In this document: in pieces, positions 62,395 to 64,000 of the stretch
How positions within the stretch are numbered: the stretch's first letter is position 1
Layout of the letters: each line of letters starts with the position of its first letter
Origin: Thiohalocapsa halophila
GTDB taxonomy: Bacteria > Pseudomonadota > Gammaproteobacteria > Chromatiales > Chromatiaceae
DNA: 64,000 nt
Assembly: GCF_016583825.1 (NCBI RefSeq)
Contig: NZ_NRRV01000017.1
Coordinates: 1-64,000 of the forward strand
Direction of reading: 5' to 3'
Notes under the pieces: generated by a model
What the model was told of the DNA's origin: nothing
The model's input: the letters and a program-made list of their open reading frames with translations, nothing else
Database searches by the model: none
Program-made: the position numbers and the translations under genes

Positions 62395-64000
62395 TCACAG
62401 CTCGGGCTTGGGCGCCCCCAAGCCCGCGAGCAGACCGCGGCTGTCCTCGTCCAGGTGCATGGTCACGTCGCGCTTGGCATGGGGCATCTTGATGCCGTGC
62501 TCGCGGAAGCTGCGACCAATGGCAAGCAGCACTTGGGAGCGGATGCCGAGCGTGCCCGGCCCGTCGTTCATGCTGAAACAGTACTGCACCCGGATGTCCA
62601 CGGATGACTCCGAGTACTCCCACAGGAAGACGCCGGGCTCCGGGTCGGACAGCACATAGGGGTGGCGGCGCAGGATGCGCTCGATGAGACGGATGGCAAG
62701 CTCCGCGTCGTCTTCGTAGCGGATGCGGATGTAGTGCACGCTGCGCAGCAGGTCGTCGCTGCGGGTCCAGTTGGTGAACTCGCCGCTGATCACCGAGCCG
62801 TTGGGGATGATCACTTCCTGCTTGTCCAGCGTGCGCATGGTGAGCGAGCGGATGCCGATGCGCGTGACGCTGCCGAGGTTGCTGCCGATGCTGACGAAGT
62901 CGCCCACCTTGAGCGGGCGCTCCGCCAGCAGCAGCACCCCGGAGACGAAGTTGTTGATGATGTTCTGCAGCCCGAAGCCGATGCCCACGCCGAGGCTCGC
63001 CGCAAACACGGTCAGCGTCGTGATATCGAAGCCGATGATCCGCAGGGCCAGCAGCACGCCGGCGACGATGATCACGTACTGGGTGAAGGTCGCCAGCGCC
63101 TGGCGCAGACCTGCGTCCCGCACCCGGCGATAGGCCAGGTTGTAGCTGACCTGCTGGCTCCAGCCGGCGATGTAGAAGACGCTCGCCACCAGCACCACCG
63201 CGAGCAGGATGTCGGCGATGGTGAAGGCGGACTCGCCGAGCTTGAGCAAGGGCGTATCGATGAGGGCGAGGAGCCAGCGCACCACGGGTGTGTCGGCATG
63301 CCAGTCCCAGAGCGCGAATAGCAGCCAGCCGGCGCCGAGCACCGCCAACAGGACGCCGAGCCGATAGCCTGGCTCGACGAAGTGGGTGCGCCAGAACTCG
63401 GCGAGCTCGTCGGTGACGGCCGCCGGCGCTGGTGTTGGCGTGACGCCGTCGTCGCCGTCGGCGGGTGCTTGCTCCGCCGTATCCTCCAGGCTGCCCTCCG
63501 GGGTGGCGGGGTGCAGCTCATCCCAGGGCTCGGCAGCGTCCGCCGCCGGTTGGGCGGCCGGTGCGGAAGCCGGCAGCAGGTGCTCCACGGTCCGGTCGCG
63601 CAGGTCCGCCAGCACCCCGATGACGAAGGCGAGCAACAGCCCCACCACCACGGCCCAGGCCAGGTAAGTCAGCAAGGCCCAGGCGAGATTGATGTAGCCG
63701 ATGAGGCCGGTGAGCCCCACCGCCAGTAGAAACAGGGGCAGCAGGCGCGAGAGCGAGGCGACCGTGGCCGCCACCAGCCGCCGGCGTCCCGACTGCGCCG
63801 CGAGCCCGCGGAAGAGGCCGTAGAGGGCGAACGCCGGCAGGGCCAACGCCAGCACGCCGAGCATCGCGAGCCGGTCCAGCAGATCCGCCAGGATGGGCGC
63901 CAGCGGGAGTGCGCTGGTCAGGATGTAGGCCGCCGCAACGGCGGCGGCGAGCAGCAGCCCGAGGCGCAGCTTGCGATAGAACGCCTTGCGCGAGCGCAGG
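62395..64000 (-). CDS. MscS/MscK-family mechanosensitive channel, 5' end beyond window
   Basis: The frame is open to the right edge of the window; the nearest ATG (63864) is internal, and an upstream part with another hydrophobic stretch (LLLAAAVAAAYILTSALPLA) continues. Visible: several membrane helices, an acidic Ala/Pro-rich loop, and the MscS pore and beta domains: AASLGVGIGFGLQNIINNFV, SGVLLLAERPLKVGDFVSIG and TMRTLDKQEVIIPNGSVIS. The C-terminal RIRYEDDAELAIRLIERILR and VQYCFSMNDG are typical. It opens under membrane tension to release solutes. Length and helices suggest a large MscK-like subtype. Confidence 0.92.
   Translation of the reverse strand, partial: LRSRKAFYRKLRLGLLLAAAVAAAYILTSALPLAPILADLLDRLAMLGVLALALPAFALYGLFRGLAAQSGRRRLVAATVASLSRLLPLFLLAVGLTGLIGYINLAWALLTYLAWAVVVGLLLAFVIGVLADLRDRTVEHLLPASAPAAQPAADAAEPWDELHPATPEGSLEDTAEQAPADGDDGVTPTPAPAAVTDELAEFWRTHFVEPGYRLGVLLAVLGAGWLLFALWDWHADTPVVRWLLALIDTPLLKLGESAFTIADILLAVVLVASVFYIAGWSQQVSYNLAYRRVRDAGLRQALATFTQYVIIVAGVLLALRIIGFDITTLTVFAASLGVGIGFGLQNIINNFVSGVLLLAERPLKVGDFVSIGSNLGSVTRIGIRSLTMRTLDKQEVIIPNGSVISGEFTNWTRSDDLLRSVHYIRIRYEDDAELAIRLIERILRRHPYVLSDPEPGVFLWEYSESSVDIRVQYCFSMNDGPGTLGIRSQVLLAIGRSFREHGIKMPHAKRDVTMHLDEDSRGLLAGLGAPKPEL

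Overview
This 64 kb window comes from a high-GC gammaproteobacterium. The best guess is a purple-sulfur or related sulfur-oxidising lineage (Chromatiales-like). That guess rests on the gene order rlmH-maf-rng-yhdP-nit-tldD, a hupK-hypC-hypD-hypE hydrogenase-maturation cluster, a TrpB2-type tryptophan synthase beta chain, and REP/MITE elements starting AAAAAGGGGTCAGAGCC. The lineage is inferred from gene content; no rRNA, tRNA or CRISPR locus was seen.

Layout. 0.4-6.6 kb: gltBD (glutamate synthase), closed by a clear terminator. 6.7-9.05 kb: a graveyard of small toxin-antitoxin-like modules (RelE/HTH, DUF433/DUF5615, DUF4160/DUF2442), with intact antitoxins, deleted toxins and duplicated fragments. 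9.05-11.3 kb: a secreted protein, bfd with a Fur-box promoter on the minus strand, and two tandem bacterioferritin genes that divide the heme and ferroxidase ligands between them. 11.4-14.1 kb: small genes and spacers. 14.4-18.0 kb: a three-gene minus-strand operon (helical TelA-like protein, DUF6384 membrane protein, coiled-coil protein with a Gly-rich tail). 18.3-24.7 kb: an orphan antitoxin, pyrD, trpB2, a LysM protein, an Xre/RES toxin-antitoxin pair and small genes.

24.7-36.3 kb: a long minus-strand run with TPR protein, rlmH, maf, rng, yhdP, nit, tldD, pmbA and two small genes, covering rRNA methylation, nucleotide and RNA housekeeping, envelope lipid homeostasis and peptide proteolysis. 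36.7-42.8 kb: DUF4332, a retropepsin-like protease, a TIGR02206 membrane protein, a gamma-glutamyltransferase homologue, a coiled-coil membrane protein, a sugar kinase and a methyltransferase. 42.9-46.8 kb: hupK-hypC-hypD-hypE. The hypD 3' end has been rewritten by a palindromic REP element. 46.9-47.8 kb: an intact DUF433/DUF5615 pair, then a 0.23 kb MITE sharing its ends with the hypD element.

47.8-64 kb: a Sel1 protein, an IMPase-family phosphatase, lytic transglycosylase, a class III cyclase-like protein, a secreted Met/Pro-rich protein, a TauE permease, NDUFA9-like and MidA/NDUFAF7-like proteins, a pteridine-reductase-like SDR, DUF2452, two solute-binding proteins with no permease, REP hairpins, and an MscS-family channel that runs off the right edge. 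The features most worth a second look are the toxin-antitoxin graveyard, the split-function bacterioferritins, the REP-derived HypD tail, two hairpin arrays of a 7-bp repeat, and the DUF6384 operon.
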